DNA from: Symbiodinium natans
Lineage: Eukaryota; Sar; Dinophyceae; Suessiales; Symbiodiniaceae
Direction: 5' to 3'
DNA: 64,000 nt
NCBI GenBank assembly: GCA_905221605.1
Contig: CAJNDS010002098.1
Span: forward strand, 297,374-361,373
Below are positions 10,603 to 22,000 of this stretch, piece by piece (within the stretch, counting starts at the first letter, position 1; each line of letters opens with the position of its first letter). The translations under genes and the position numbers were made by a program. The notes under the pieces were generated by a model. That model was not told the DNA's origin and did no database searches. It was given only the letters and a program-made list of their open reading frames with translations.

Positions 10603-10889
10603 TACGGGGGGACAACCAAGGAAGGAAATCAACTCCCCTAATCGCCCTGAACTTATATTTCCCAGATCGAACCAAGAAACAACCAAGAACACGGATAAGA
10701 GCAACCCAGGGGGGAAGGAAAGGGGGAAGGAATCCACACCCTTACCAAACCCTAAGAACCCAGGCACTTCTTTTTGAACTTGTGGCTTTCTGTTCAAGCC
10801 CATCTTGAGCCAAACATGATTTCCGGGTTCATTAACCCTTCCAACTCTCAACACTAACTCTTTTCTACAATACCAATTGCAGCTCCGCA
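10603..10889 (-). repeat. 5' LTR of the retroelement
   Basis: 287 bp, the same as 2044-2330 with an offset of 8559 in every block I compared. In element orientation it starts TGCGGAGCTG and ends CCCCGTA. It should carry the promoter and polyadenylation signals, but no TATA box is evident, as expected for dinoflagellates. An 11-nt match to the 3' end of the spliced leader lies at 10804-10814. Confidence 0.93.
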
Positions 10890-10897
10890 TCCGAAAC

Positions 10898-10990
10898 TAG
10901 GGGGTACCTTCTTGGGGTCCTTATTACAAGGAGATCCTCCGATTTGGGGAGCCATATTGGGGTCCCCGTGGTTGCGTAAACCCCCAAATT
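10898..10990. repeat. Dispersed repeat family D, copy 3
   Basis: It begins GGGGTACCTTCTTGGGG and ends around GTAAACCCCC, with the same block order as the copy at 1648-1738. It lies only about 9 bp from the outer edge of the 5' LTR, so the retroelement landed next to it. Confidence 0.5.
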
Positions 10991-12289
10991 TAGGACTTAG
11001 CGCAAGTTTGGGGGCTTAGGAAGTCAGAAGGCTCCAACACAGGTTTTCCACGCTTAGAGGTTGCGAGCGTCTTGTCAGCTTTTCCGAGGGCTCTTGCTTG
11101 ATGGAGCTTCGGCGGTGTTTTCCGAATCAGAACTCAAGGAAAGACTCAAGACCTTTTGGAGCAGACTAGGGTCTTGCAGTTGGGATGTGTGTGAAGGCAG
11201 TTCAAGTCAGAAGAACCCTCCACTTTCTGCCCCAGACGGGCATGTCCATTCCGCACTTTCCTAGAGCGCCAGTCTCCTCCCAGGACATTCCCAAGCTCTC
11301 CAGAATCGTTGCTGGGTGATTTCTTTGTGAGAGCAACGGGGTGCGCAAATTTTCGTATTGAACTTTACTCTGCTTTGCTGAAGCATGAATCGCCGAACAA
11401 AACAAAAGACTGCTGCTTGGATGATTTGTCCCTGGCAGCCAAGTGGTCAACAAGTCTCGGTTGATGGCTATACACCCTGGTGCAACAACCCGACTTCACA
11501 AGGAGCGTCGTGCGTGAGCATACACTTTCATACTGAAGTATTTCTTTGTGCCACTTCGTTTCACTCTGCTCCCTCCTATGAATCGCTGATGCCCGAAGGT
11601 TGTGTGGCGCAGGTTTCGGGGTGTAGGACTTTCTTGCCTGAAAGAGCGATGGCGCCGTCTCAGCCGTCACGAGATTGAGACTGCTGAAGACAGATGGCCG
11701 CTCGCCTAGGCCGAGGCCGTGAAGCGATTTTAGGGGTTTCCGCATGATTTCTTTCCAAAAACACTGCAAGCTTAGGGTTTGAGAACTAGGGTTGAGGGTT
11801 TAGGGTGATTTGCAGCTTCCGGTCTGTGTTTCAAAGAACTGGCGCGCTGACGAACGAACGTAGTTTTCAAGCGCACTTAACAAGCAAACAGACAAGCAGG
11901 ATAACTAAGCAGGGTTGAGGGCTTTGGGTTTAGGGGTTAGGGTTTAGGGACTCATCCACAAACCCACATACCCACACTTATTGGAAAGATGGACGCCAAC
12001 ACACTTGCACATGCGGAAGTAAGGATGTAGTAAAGGCCGAAGTTGTTGAACACCGCTCACAGCAGTACATCACACACACACACAAGAAACGAAAAGATAT
12101 CGCATGACCATACTTCGACACTGCATAGCTGCATATCCCATGAATCTGCATTTTGAGGACACGGCATCCTTGCGTAACCTTCCAATGCCGAAGCATCTCA
12201 TCTCGACCTTGCAACTTGCAACAGGAAGCATGCGAGGATAGTTGAGTTCAAGTAGGGGCTCTTCCAGCTGAAGGATTAGGTTCTGGGTG
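10991..12289. other. Spacer without a recognisable gene
   Basis: I see mixed unique sequence with degenerate TTTAGGG heptamers at about 11770-11800 and 11915-11950 and a short CACA run near 12070. No exon is bounded by convincing splice signals. Confidence 0.4.
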
Positions 12290-12545
12290 CTAAGCTGCTA
12301 GGCTGGATCTTCTTTCCATTGCTACACGTTGCACGAACCTGTCAGCACGTTCCAGGGCTTCTTCAGGCATTTCCAGCCGCTTTTCGTCAGCCGAAGATAT
12401 GATCTCCGCAGCATCTGTGTTGACATCAAGAGGTTCGAGCAGTAGCAAGTACTCTCTTGAGCCTGTTGCGCCAAGCCGGCTACGGTCTCTCGCTTTCTTT
12501 CGTTCTTTCCTTCTTTTCACCACTTTCCTTCGGAAGTCGAAGCTC
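12290..12545 (-). CDS. Probable 3'-terminal exon of an unidentified gene
   Basis: The frame is open on the minus strand from an acceptor (GGCCAG, exon from 12545) to TAG at 12290-12292. The roughly 85 residues start with a strongly basic stretch (Lys/Arg run around 12490-12535). An acidic, Ala/Glu-rich helical tail with motifs EYLLLLEP and EALERADRF follows. Amino-acid composition is protein-like, and acceptor plus following G fit the window's splice rule. A poly-C tract on the plus strand (about 12556-12570) lies just upstream of the acceptor. I do not recognise the family, and upstream exons were not found. Confidence 0.45.
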
Positions 12546-13007
12546 CTGGCCCAGCCCCCCCCCCCCCCCCAAAGCCCTCAGCTGACCCTCAGGCGCAAGA
12601 CCGCTGAGAGGCCGGGCTGTAGTGAGGACCCCACGAGGACAGCCAGGCATCGATCTGAGGTTGAGGGTGTTTGGCGCTTTCGGTTTAGGGTTTGGGGTTT
12701 GGGGTTGGGGTTTAGGGTTTGGGGTTTAGGGTTTAGGGTTTAGTGGTTGCTTTTAATGGTCTTTCTCTGCACCAGCAGAGAATCTTCCGCCCTTTTTCAC
12801 CATGGGAGCGGCGGGAGGTGTGTGGAAGTGTGCGTGCAGACTTGACCGTCGTACGCGACAGGCATTTCCATGCCGAATGCCACTAGTGCCAGGATGACAA
12901 CAAGTCAAAAAGTATTGGAGAGCCTTGCCAGTATTCATAGCCTTTGAATTGCGCTGGGATGTTCTATCCAAGCCTGCCAACGTGGGTAGCTGGCTACCCC
13001 TAGACCC

Positions 13008-13085
13008 TAAACCCTAAACCCTAAACCCTAAACCCTAAACCCTAAACCCTAAACCCTAAACCCTAAACCCTAAACCCTAAACCCT
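13008..13085. repeat. Telomere-type array (CCCTAAA), about 11 units
   Basis: An uninterrupted run of the heptamer CCCTAAA, the plant-type telomere repeat also used by dinoflagellates. It is internal to the window, so it is an interstitial array and not a chromosome end. Confidence 0.9.
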
Positions 13086-13216
13086 TGGGCGTTTTTGGCT
13101 GCTCAAAGGAAAGCCTTGGGGCCGAAGGTGATGAAGAACACCACGATGGGCCTTAGGCTTCCACATGCTTCCACGTTCGTTTTGGGGGGGGAGGGGCGGG
13201 ACTAAAATTCGGCTAG

Positions 13217-13327
13217 ACTATTTGCTTAAGACCCCCCCCAAAAAAAGATAATAAACACTATTCTTCCTTATGAGGGCAATATCGGGTTTTTTATCCTGTA
13301 TTCTTTGGGGGTTCTTAAGCAAATAGT
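13217..13327. mobile_element. MITE family A, copy 1
   Basis: A 111-bp non-coding element with terminal inverted repeats ACTATTTGCTTAAG...CTTAAGCAAATAGT followed inward by a C run and its G-run partner. It shares an internal CACTATTCTTCCTTA-like block with the copy at 50558. Other copies are at 26341 and 50558. Confidence 0.7.
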
Positions 13328-13993
13328 AGTAGAACAAAGCGCTCCCCTCTTTTGGTGCTTTTCTCAGTGTATTGTGATTGCTTGAACGGTTCCAGCGCTT
13401 CAGTTCACAGCAGGACATTCCACTGCACAGGGAGGCTGTGCCGTCAGACATTATTGTCATTCACAGGAGCTTTGTGAATGAACAGAATTAAGACACTGGG
13501 TATGCATGGCCGCCCCCATTCTAAAAAACTAAATCAAGAGTGTTAATCAAGCTTAAGACAACGTTAGACATTCAAGCAGTTATCTAAGTCGCAAAGCCCA
13601 TTCGCGCATGATTCTTCTTGAATATTAAACCAAGGTATTTCGCTTGTCTTGCTGGCTTTTGACGATCATAAAAATGTCGCCACGATGTAACTTACAAAGG
13701 GTTCTCAGTGCATAAAAAGCGTTTTCGAATTTTTAACAAACAACTCGAACCCTGTGTCGAAATGGACCCGCAGGGTCCCTCCCACATACATATATGTACA
13801 GATACATATATATATATATATATGGTACCCCCCCCCCCCAAAGATCTAGGTATTTTCCTGGTTTTGGGATCTGTTTTAGGGTTTTAGGGTTGGGGGTGGG
13901 GGGCTCGCTAAACATGGAAATCTCAATATGGACATGTAAATCTTGATATGTGCGAGTCTTCATATGTGCGTGGTCGTATTTTCAAATTGTGTG

Positions 13994-14241
13994 CCCGATT
14001 GAAAACGATTGAAACGATTGAAATTCAATCGGGGGCCCGATTGAAAAACGATTGAAACGATTGAAATTCAATCGGAGACCGGATTGAAGATTGAAGATTG
14101 AAGATTCCCGGAAAGCTTTTTTCTGGGAATCTTCAATCTTCAATCTTCAATCCGGCCCCCGATTGAATTTCAATCGTTTCAATCGTTTTTCAATCGGGCC
14201 CCCGATTGAATTTCAATCGTTTCAATCGTTTTTCAATCGGG
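13994..14241. repeat. Near-perfect ~248-bp palindrome (cruciform/hairpin)
   Basis: The two arms of about 120 nt are reverse complements with very few differences. They are centred near 14118 on CCCGGAAAGC...TTTTCTGGG. Each arm holds two ~49-bp modules built from CGATTGAAA and its own reverse complement TTTCAATCG, then three AGATTGA units. Transcription from either side would give a long double-stranded hairpin. Confidence 0.9.
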
Positions 14242-14390
14242 TTCACGTCTTGTAAAGTGTCAGAATTAGCTTTCGTGACGTCGCTCAAGATCACGTGTCT
14301 TCGCAGACATTCCACTCGAAATATACTTGACCATTTGTGTTTGTAATACTCGCAATGGCTCGCATCCCAGTGGCTGGCTCAGTCTTATGG

Positions 14391-14628
14391 TTTTTATTGG
14401 TTTTTGCGGTGTTTCGGGAGCGTGGGTCCCACGCTAAAAATCGGTTTTACCGATGTTTTTGAAAGCCTACCTTCAAAATAACATCGGTAAAACCAATGTT
14501 TTTGAAAGCCTACCTTCAAAAAACATAGGTAAAACCAATGTTATTGAAGGCCTACCTCTAAAAAACATCAGTAAAACCGATGTTTCGTGAGCCCATGCTC
14601 CCAAAACATCGCAAAAAAACAATAAAAA
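14391..14628. repeat. Inverted-repeat unit with internal ~41-bp tandem repeats
   Basis: The left arm 14391-14430 (TTTTTATTGGTTTTTGCGG...) matches the reverse complement of 14591-14628. Between them three to four copies of a ~41-bp repeat (AAAACCAATGTTTTTGAAAG then CCTACCTTC) are arranged in tandem. A third, direct copy of the left arm lies at about 14701-14746. Confidence 0.75.
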
Positions 14629-14749
14629 AAAACATGTCAAAAACCATGATTTTCGAAACTAGTGGCTGGGGTGGCCGGCCGAGTAGTTTCAGAAACCATA
14701 GTTTTTATGTTTCTTATTGGTTTTTGCGGTGTTTCGGGATCGTGGGCTA

Positions 14750-15135
14750 AACCTTTAAGCCCTGTAGGCTATACGGTTAAGGTTTAAAGGTTTAGGGTTG
14801 AAAAGTTCAACAGTCAGCCCATAGAGTTTAAACCTTAAGGGTCCTAAACGCTTAACCTTTAAACCCTATAGGCCATAGGGTTAAGGTTGAAAGGCTTAGG
14901 GTTTAAGATTTTGGCATTAAAACACAAGCCCATAGAGCTGAAGCCTTAAGGGTTTAAGGTTTCAGCATTGAAACGATAACCCTAAGCCCTTTAGGGTCAG
15001 AACCTTGAAGCCCAGTGTTTAGGCCCTGTACGCTAAGATTTACACTCGATGGGCTTAGGTTTAAATGCCTAAATCTTAAGGCCTAAACCTTTTAAGCCTT
15101 AACCCAAAAGGGTTTTACGGTTAAGGGTTCAGGTT
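14750..15135. repeat. Degenerate telomere-like repeat block
   Basis: A long run of variants of CCTTAAACC/GGTTTAAGG mixed with TTTAGGG-like words, in both orientations. No gene is seen. Confidence 0.6.
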
Positions 15136-15263
15136 TAAATGGCGGTTACATCTTCAACTTCACATCGCCTCCGGGCCCATGCAAGTATTCAACTTGATAT
15201 CGCTAAATCATGAAAATACCTAGATCTTTGGGGGGGGGGGGGGTAGCATATATATATATATAT

Positions 15264-18200
15264 GTGTGTGTGTATACACAAATAGCTAAAGTCAAAAGGC
15301 AAAACCGTTAATCGCACCTCCAAGATAGGAGACTGGCCTTAAGGTGCCTTGTTGTTGGCACCTCCAGTCTCGGGATTTGCCCCAAAACCTCAACCCTAAA
15401 CCCGACACCCTCAAGCTCCTCCGGTTCAGTTGCGGGGGTTTGTGTCGTAATTTACAGGGTTTTGTGTTTTTTGTGTCGGGGGAACATAATTTTTGGGAGC
15501 ATCTTTTTTGGGAGTTGGTTCGGAGGGTGAGGGCTCAAGAGCCTTTATCTCGGAGGATGTTTTTTGTTCCATATGTATCGCAAGAACTCGGCTTCAAGTC
15601 TTCCCTGACACCCTCAAGTTTCTATCCTCCAAAAGGGGGTCTCAAACCCCGAAACCCTAAACCCTAAACCCTAAACCCTAAACCCTAAACCCCAAACAAG
15701 TAGGTTCCAAAAGGGGTCTCAACACAGGGGGCTCCAAGAATGGTCAGAGAAGGGCTCCCCGGCAACGCAATCCGCGCGACGAGGATGAGCCAACCTTGGA
15801 GGTCCTGTCCCATTAAGGTTTAGGGTTTAGGGTTTAGGGCTTAGGGTTGAAAAAACCGCTTGAAAGGGATCAGGGAACTCAGGCTTTAGGCGTTTATAAG
15901 GGCTGCAGGGGGAAGTTTCAACTGAGGTGAAGGGCTTTGGCTTTGCAGCTTAGAGTTTAGGGTTTAGGGCCACGAAGCCAGAAGTTGATGCCCTTACAAG
16001 CCCATCCCGAGCGCCCGGAAGTCCTAGACTCAGATCAACTCAAGAAGGGCGAACGGGCGCGCAGAGTGGGGCATTTGATCTTCGAAGCTGATAACCTTAC
16101 CACGTGCAGATCTCTTGTCAAATTCGAACTATCACTTAGAATCAAATTCAAGCTCAGGCAAGACGGTGAAGGAGCATTTCCGCGCCCCGGCTGTCTGCAT
16201 GGAATCTGGTTGTAGGGCTTGGGACACCCGCAACCGCTGAATGTCGGATGAGAAACGACTCACCCCGACCCCCCAAACCCCACCCCTTACCCCCTCCCTT
16301 ACCCCCCTTACCCCCAGCATGGGCATACACGGGCCTGTGGCAGCTCCATGGCAGCACTCTGATGATGGGATTACCGTTTGACAGTCGTTGTGGCTATCGG
16401 GGTCTGGGGGTGGAGGCTGCTGTGAAGTCTAGCCATGTCGAGCCGCTCGGTTGCCGAAGTGGGTTAGAGCTGCTGGAAGGTGCGCACTTCAAGCGCCAAA
16501 GATCCCTAGAACCCCACTGTAAACCGCCGTACACGTATAAGCTCCACGGGTATGCCGGTGTACCACCTCCTCGGCTGGCTACTTAGGTGTGGGACATGTG
16601 CTGAAAGAGTCATTGGCCCTAAGTCCTGGATCCGGAGCCCTATCGGCCCTAGCCCGATGGCAGCCAGGTGCTGGATGGACTCTCGGGTTTCTTTTTGCAG
16701 TGGGTTTAGGATTTAGGGTTTGGGTTTAGGGTTTAGGGTTGAGGGTTGAGGGTTTAGGGTTTAGGGCAAGGGCTCAGAGGCAGACCCACACACAACACAC
16801 AGAAGCAGACGCAAACAGACCCGGAACTCGAACCCCATAAGGCGTCTTGAGTGAAAGCCATAGCCGATACCAGTTTCGCCTTTGTGGGATGGGTCCCAAT
16901 CGGTTCAGGAGGGCGAGTTCAAGCTTGCAATGCATGGGCTGAGCCTGCTCAATGAAACGAGCTTCGCTCAGTTTAAGCTTGGCTGACTTCTGAACCCCTC
17001 CGAAAAGTTTAACTTTTAGGCTCCTTATTGTTTCTACAAGAACCAAAAGGCCAAAAGGTTAAAGTCCAAAGGGCCAGCCAGAAGAAAGCCAAGTAAGCTC
17101 TGACCTCCTACCAGTTCCCTGAACTTCCCCGAGCCCTGACTGTAGGGATCGGTCTCGGAGCGAGGCGTAGAGTTGAGGGGTTAGGCTCAATATTATTCCC
17201 TTATGGTCCCTTTATAATTATACTACAACAACCATCCAAAACCCTATTCTAGTTATTAAGCCCCCTATATTAGGGTTTTCCAGGTAAACCTGCAACACTT
17301 CTCTGAGCATTTTTGACGGTGATGCTGCCGGGTTCGGCGCAGGCTTGACACCTTGAAGTGCCACCAGGACGGACACAGGAGGGGCCCTTGCCTCGACGGC
17401 CTACAGCGTACGAGGTTTCGTGTTTGTGGTTGCACCCCAAAGTCTTTTGCCAGAGAACTGCACCAACCGCCAAACCGTCTCTCCATTTGTTTTATTTGCT
17501 AAGCTGCTACGTATACAGCGCGACATAGGCCGGGCCCAACTGTCCTCAGCATGTTGGTGAGTCGGGTGTGTCTCAACAAAGTCAGCTTGCCTAGCTCTTG
17601 AACGTTGAGGCGGGTTTAGATTGCACCCAATGCACTTTGGCAGGCTTCTCCGACAAGTGTTGCACTCTGGGGGTATGCTGAAGTCCCTTACCTCCCTGAA
17701 ACATCTTAAGCTGCAATGCAGCTTGAATGTTGCGCAACCCTTCACAGCTTTCTGTCGGACCATTGTTGATATTGTTCCTCCTGGAAGTTTCACTAGTCAC
17801 TGGTGTGCAAGGCTGAGGTTCTACTGGTTGTTTTTGTACCCTGCAAGCTGTAGGCTGTAGTTGTCCAGCTAAATACTCCGTTTTGAGGCCCACGCCCGCC
17901 AGCGGATGCCCCATCAGATTCCACGTCTCTTAGCGAGCAACGGAGAAAGAAGTCTGAATCCGAGACACACCCGAGTGAATTGAGCTGCTGTCCCATCATC
18001 TCGATGGCGTTTACACGGGCGTAGTTGGCGCTTGAAAAATCGCGTCACGCATCAATACCTTCACCACCACGCCGTCCGAGTTCCAAGCCGTTTCACAACA
18101 TGTTGTTTCTGCTCACACTCTTTTGCGAACTTCGGTTCGGGGTTGAGAACTTCAGGCCTGAAGTTTCAGATGCATTGGGTTTGAGGCTTGAACTATGCTT

Positions 18201-19006
18201 TCGTAAAGACCTGAAGCTGTGAGCAGGCCTCGGTTTCAAAGGCTTGGCCCCTTCACATTCCATTCTAGTCTGTTCTAGCCTCTTTACACAGCGATAGCTA
18301 ACCTTACACAAAGAACTACCTGCTAAGCTACGCTACGCTCCCCCACAATTCGTGGAGAGTGAAAACAGAGACTGTGAATGACAGAGCGGGTATGCAGTCC
18401 CAACTCAAACACCAGCGGACCTTGCATGGCACAGCAATGCAGCTTGCAGCAACGCATAGGATTCTCAACCATAAACCAGCAGCACGCGAGACCCTAAACC
18501 CTTCCTACCCTGATTATCAAGTCCCATACGACTGCCAGCCCCGAAAACCCAGAGTTCGGACTGCCTGTCCCGCTGGCGGCCCTCTAGCGAGCTGTGAAAA
18601 CAAAAGCGCGGGCCTCAGAGATAAATCTGAGTGCCGTAGCTTGCATTGCCCTACATGTAGCTGTTTCAGGTGCACGGATAAATCCAACCTCAGAAAAATG
18701 TACATGCGGATACATATACACGTGTATGATCCTGGGCCCTAGGGCCCTACCCCCCCCCCCCCCCCCCCAACCCGAGAGCATTAACCCTTCACCCTCAACC
18801 CACAACGAACCACAGGCGGAAGCCCTCAACCCAAACCCACCATCGGAGGGGCAGTGGTTTGTGAACCGATACCTTTTGCAACGCTGCTGGCACCAGCGCT
18901 TTGGAGCGACGCTGGGAAGAGGGTGTCAAGGGGCTTGTAGACTTCAGGGTCAGGAGTTCGAGGGTTGTGGGAGTTTGGGGAGAAACGGAGATCCCGCGCT
19001 CTACCA
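15264..19006. other. Spacer downstream of the kinase gene
   Basis: Contains short CCCTAAA/TTTAGGG arrays (about 15651-15690, 15817-15850, 16700-16765), a poly-C tract near 18750-18768 and otherwise non-repetitive sequence. Several 60-130 codon frames exist, but none shows a recognisable domain with splice signals. The kinase 3' UTR must lie just below 19007. No AATAAA-like signal stands out. Confidence 0.4.
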
Positions 19007-22000
19007 CTAATCAGTCTGCTCCATCAGGATAACAAACTCATCGAAGGTGAGCTCAGGCATCTCGCTCCTGAGCGCAGGTTTGGCACTTGAGTCCCAAACC
19101 TTACGCCTTGCTTCGTCTCCTAGAATGCTGGCCTCAGTGCACAATTTATAGCATGAGAAACGGCTCTTTTGTAGTTCCTTCAGGGCTTCGAAACGTACGT
19201 ATGCTTTAAGACGAGACCTGAACTGGAGCCCAGGGCATCCGCCAACAACACTCGTAAGCGCAGAACTGAAAGCCATCAGGTAGATAAGTATGGAAGCGGA
19301 GACCTGCCCTTTGAAGAAAGCACTTGGAGCTCTCCCACTTCAATGTCTGAACTGATGGCACTACGCCTCATCCAGTTCCAAAAACCGCGGGTCTCTCAAG
19401 ACTTTCCGAGCACAGGAACATACAGGAACACCGGTACACCGAGCTGGACCCTGACTGCTTTTACGAGTACGGCTGGGATCCACGCGCGTCTTGTTGACCT
19501 CCCACAACAGCGATCTCCTGTCCGCATGTCACTGGCCACAAGGCGAGAAAAACTCTTTTGAAGGCTAGATCCTTTCTCTATTTGCTATCTCGTGCTTTGC
19601 AAAGACAGTTAAACACCTCTTGCCTTGCATGTCGTCAAAGCCTTGTCTTGAGTTCGGATCTAGGTGGGTTGGGTGAGGGGGGGGGGGGGGGGGGGGGGGC
19701 ACCCCAAGTCTTGGCCCACGTGCGGCAGACTCATTCACAGACGCCTGAACATGGCGTGATTCCAGCAGTAGGTGTGGGTTCGTTAGCAGGTATCGCTAGC
19801 AAGCTTTCAGGGCGTAGTCCCCACTTGTGAAAGCTTTGGCATGTTGAAGCGCGCCTGAAAGTGACTGCACCTTTGAAAAATGGAATGGCCCAGGTTGGTT
19901 CTGATTTGCTGGGGGAGAAGCAAAGAAGAAAATGGCATCTCCACCGGGCAAGCCCTTTAAAACATCTGAATGACACGTCGTTATAACCGGACAGCAATAA
20001 TCCCAAACATTATTTCACGCTGTCTCGACACGACATCTCCTCAAACAGTGCCGGCTGGCACTTTGGCTTGCTACGTTGGAAGTAAGGAACTTTCATGGAC
20101 ATCCAAGAGTTTCGCTCCTTATTTGCACTTTTGATCATTTTTGGGTTCTTCCGTGGGTTGGCTTGGCGCGCACGTTGTAAGGCTCTAAGGGGATGGTCTT
20201 GGAGTGCTTTTGTCGGGTCCTCTTGGAGTGTTCTTGGCATACTCTTGGGGTGCTCTTAAGTCTTAGGGTGCCTTGGGATGCTGTTGCAGTGGCCTTGCAC
20301 TGTACGCCTATATGATTTTGGCGAGTCACCTGCAAAGTGAAGAGGACAGGCCGACCGGAGGAAAAAAAAAGAGAACATAACAATTCAACCCCCCTGCCCT
20401 CGGCCCCTCAACCCAACCCCAAGAAAGAGTCTTTTTTTTCTGGACAACCGTAACAACAGCTAGACCAACCAACATCAGCCACGTTCTAAACCCTAAAACA
20501 TCCCCAAAGCCTCAGGTGCTGCGGCTCCTGCCACTCCGACTCGGTGATGGCGTTGCACATGACGCTCTTGACGTCCTGCAATGGCGAATTGCGGTTTAGG
20601 GGCGGTCCAGTGCTTCGCCCTCCACCGAACATGAACAATACTGGGGGGGGGGGGGGGGAATGAGCCCGTGCCAACTTTAAAAAGTACATATTCCCCTCAC
20701 GGGTTTGCCTCAGCCGACCTAACGATTCCTCAGCTGCCCCAGAGCCGAGATTCAGCATCGGATAGGCGCATCAGAAAAGACCGTCTTCTTAACGACCTAG
20801 AAGTTCACTGCTGTAAACTATCTTCAGGAGTATGTAGTGCTTTGGGGTTCAGGGAGACTGGAGTTTTTTGCGGATTTAGGGACGTCTATGGCGTCCAGGG
20901 TGCTTGGGGGCTTCGGGTCTGAAGTGGTGGGGTGTGCGGACATGTTTGGTCTGTTCTGGCTTCAGGCTTTAGCAGAGTGCACAGGCTTTCGCGCTCTGGG
21001 CTGTTGCAGCCTTTACGGCAGCCTTTACATCACACATCCAACAGCGTGTCCGAAACCCCACACACACACAAGGTTGCACCATGTGGCGCCTGATAGGTGA
21101 TTCGTCCGATGCCTTGCCTCAGTCGCGCTTCAGGTGACTTGAAATGCAGCCCGTTGAAGGAGAGTGGCAAGACGTGTGTTTTCGCCGTTGTCGTCTGTGG
21201 GCATGTGAAACTCCTGTAGCATCGGCTTAAAGGCAGCGCAGTATTATTGTGCCTGTGCACACATCATTCTCAAGGGATGGTCGGCTCACTCTGGTGTCGG
21301 ACGACAGAGTGACCATGCCACTGCTTGAGCTCGAGCCGCAAACCCTGGAATCGCTCTGATCCCTGCAGGAAGAGACCCACGAACGACTAAGGGCCCAAGC
21401 TTGTCAAACTTCTTGAAGCACTCGAAAAGCTGCTGTCGGTCGAACTTCACCCGCCGCTCGATCAGCGCAGAGATGAACTCCTGGTGCTTCCCCAAAACCC
21501 ACAGACGATGGCACTACGAACACTAGGGCTGTCTTACTGAGTTCTTCCATTGGAGCCGCGTGATACGTTCTCTCAGGGGAAGACGGGACCTCATAGGCAT
21601 CCAGTCCATGGATACCCGTTTTGAGGTGTGGGCTGTGGACTTGGTCGGACGTAGTTGCCCCTATAACCTGAAGGTCTAAAGCCTTGCAGCACCGAAACGC
21701 AAGTTTGGCTGCCTTGTAGCCGATGCGCTGGCTGCCGCTTCCGTCCAGGGCAGCCATCACTTGCTCCAGCTCCTTGGTACTCATCTCGTAGCCTGAGCTT
21801 TGAGTCTAGTCTTCGCGCCGCGGGGGTTGGTTTCGCAGGCTTGGGATTCGTGATCCAGCTGAAACGAGTTGGGGTGTTCGAGTTTAGTCTAATGGTGTAA
21901 ACTTCTGCAGACGGCTCGAACCTTTCAAACTGGGCGTCTGCTTTTGGTCGCCCTCCATGGTACGGCCCCTCCAGTCGGACATATCTTTGACTCGATTGCT

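Larger units (their letters stand above)
2044..10889 (-). mobile_element. Complete LTR retroelement lacking pol, half-tRNA(iMet)-primed
   Basis: An 8.85-kb element read on the minus strand. Its boundaries come from two 287-bp direct repeats (2044-2330 and 10603-10889) with no difference that I can see by eye. Directly inside the 5' LTR is a 14-nt primer site complementary to initiator tRNA-Met, and directly inside the 3' LTR is a polypurine tract. Imperfect 5-bp flanks (TTCGA on the left, TCCGA on the right) could be a target duplication. The interior carries two long overlapping ORFs, then about 360 nt of non-coding sequence (2339-2700). I found no protease, integrase, reverse transcriptase (no YxDD box) or RNase H in either ORF. 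It would therefore need enzymes supplied in trans. LTRs with no visible difference suggest recent insertion. LTR ends are TG...TA in element orientation, not the usual TG...CA. Confidence 0.92.
13806..15263. mobile_element. Compound foldback structure bounded by inverted repeats
   Basis: The outer arms (about 13806-13857 and 15212-15263) are inverted copies made of a TA microsatellite, a C/G homopolymer and the block CAAAGATCTAGGTATTTTC. Inside lie a ~248-bp palindrome, a second inverted-repeat unit with tandem repeats, and degenerate telomere-like repeats. No ORF is present. It could be a foldback-type transposon or nested non-autonomous elements. Confidence 0.6.

Noticed and set aside
13008-13085. 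Chromosome end (true telomere)
   Set aside because: Unique sequence continues on both sides and similar arrays occur in both orientations across the window.
13994-14241. CRISPR-like array
   Set aside because: Repeats are palindromic arms of one hairpin without spacers of uniform length, in a eukaryotic context.
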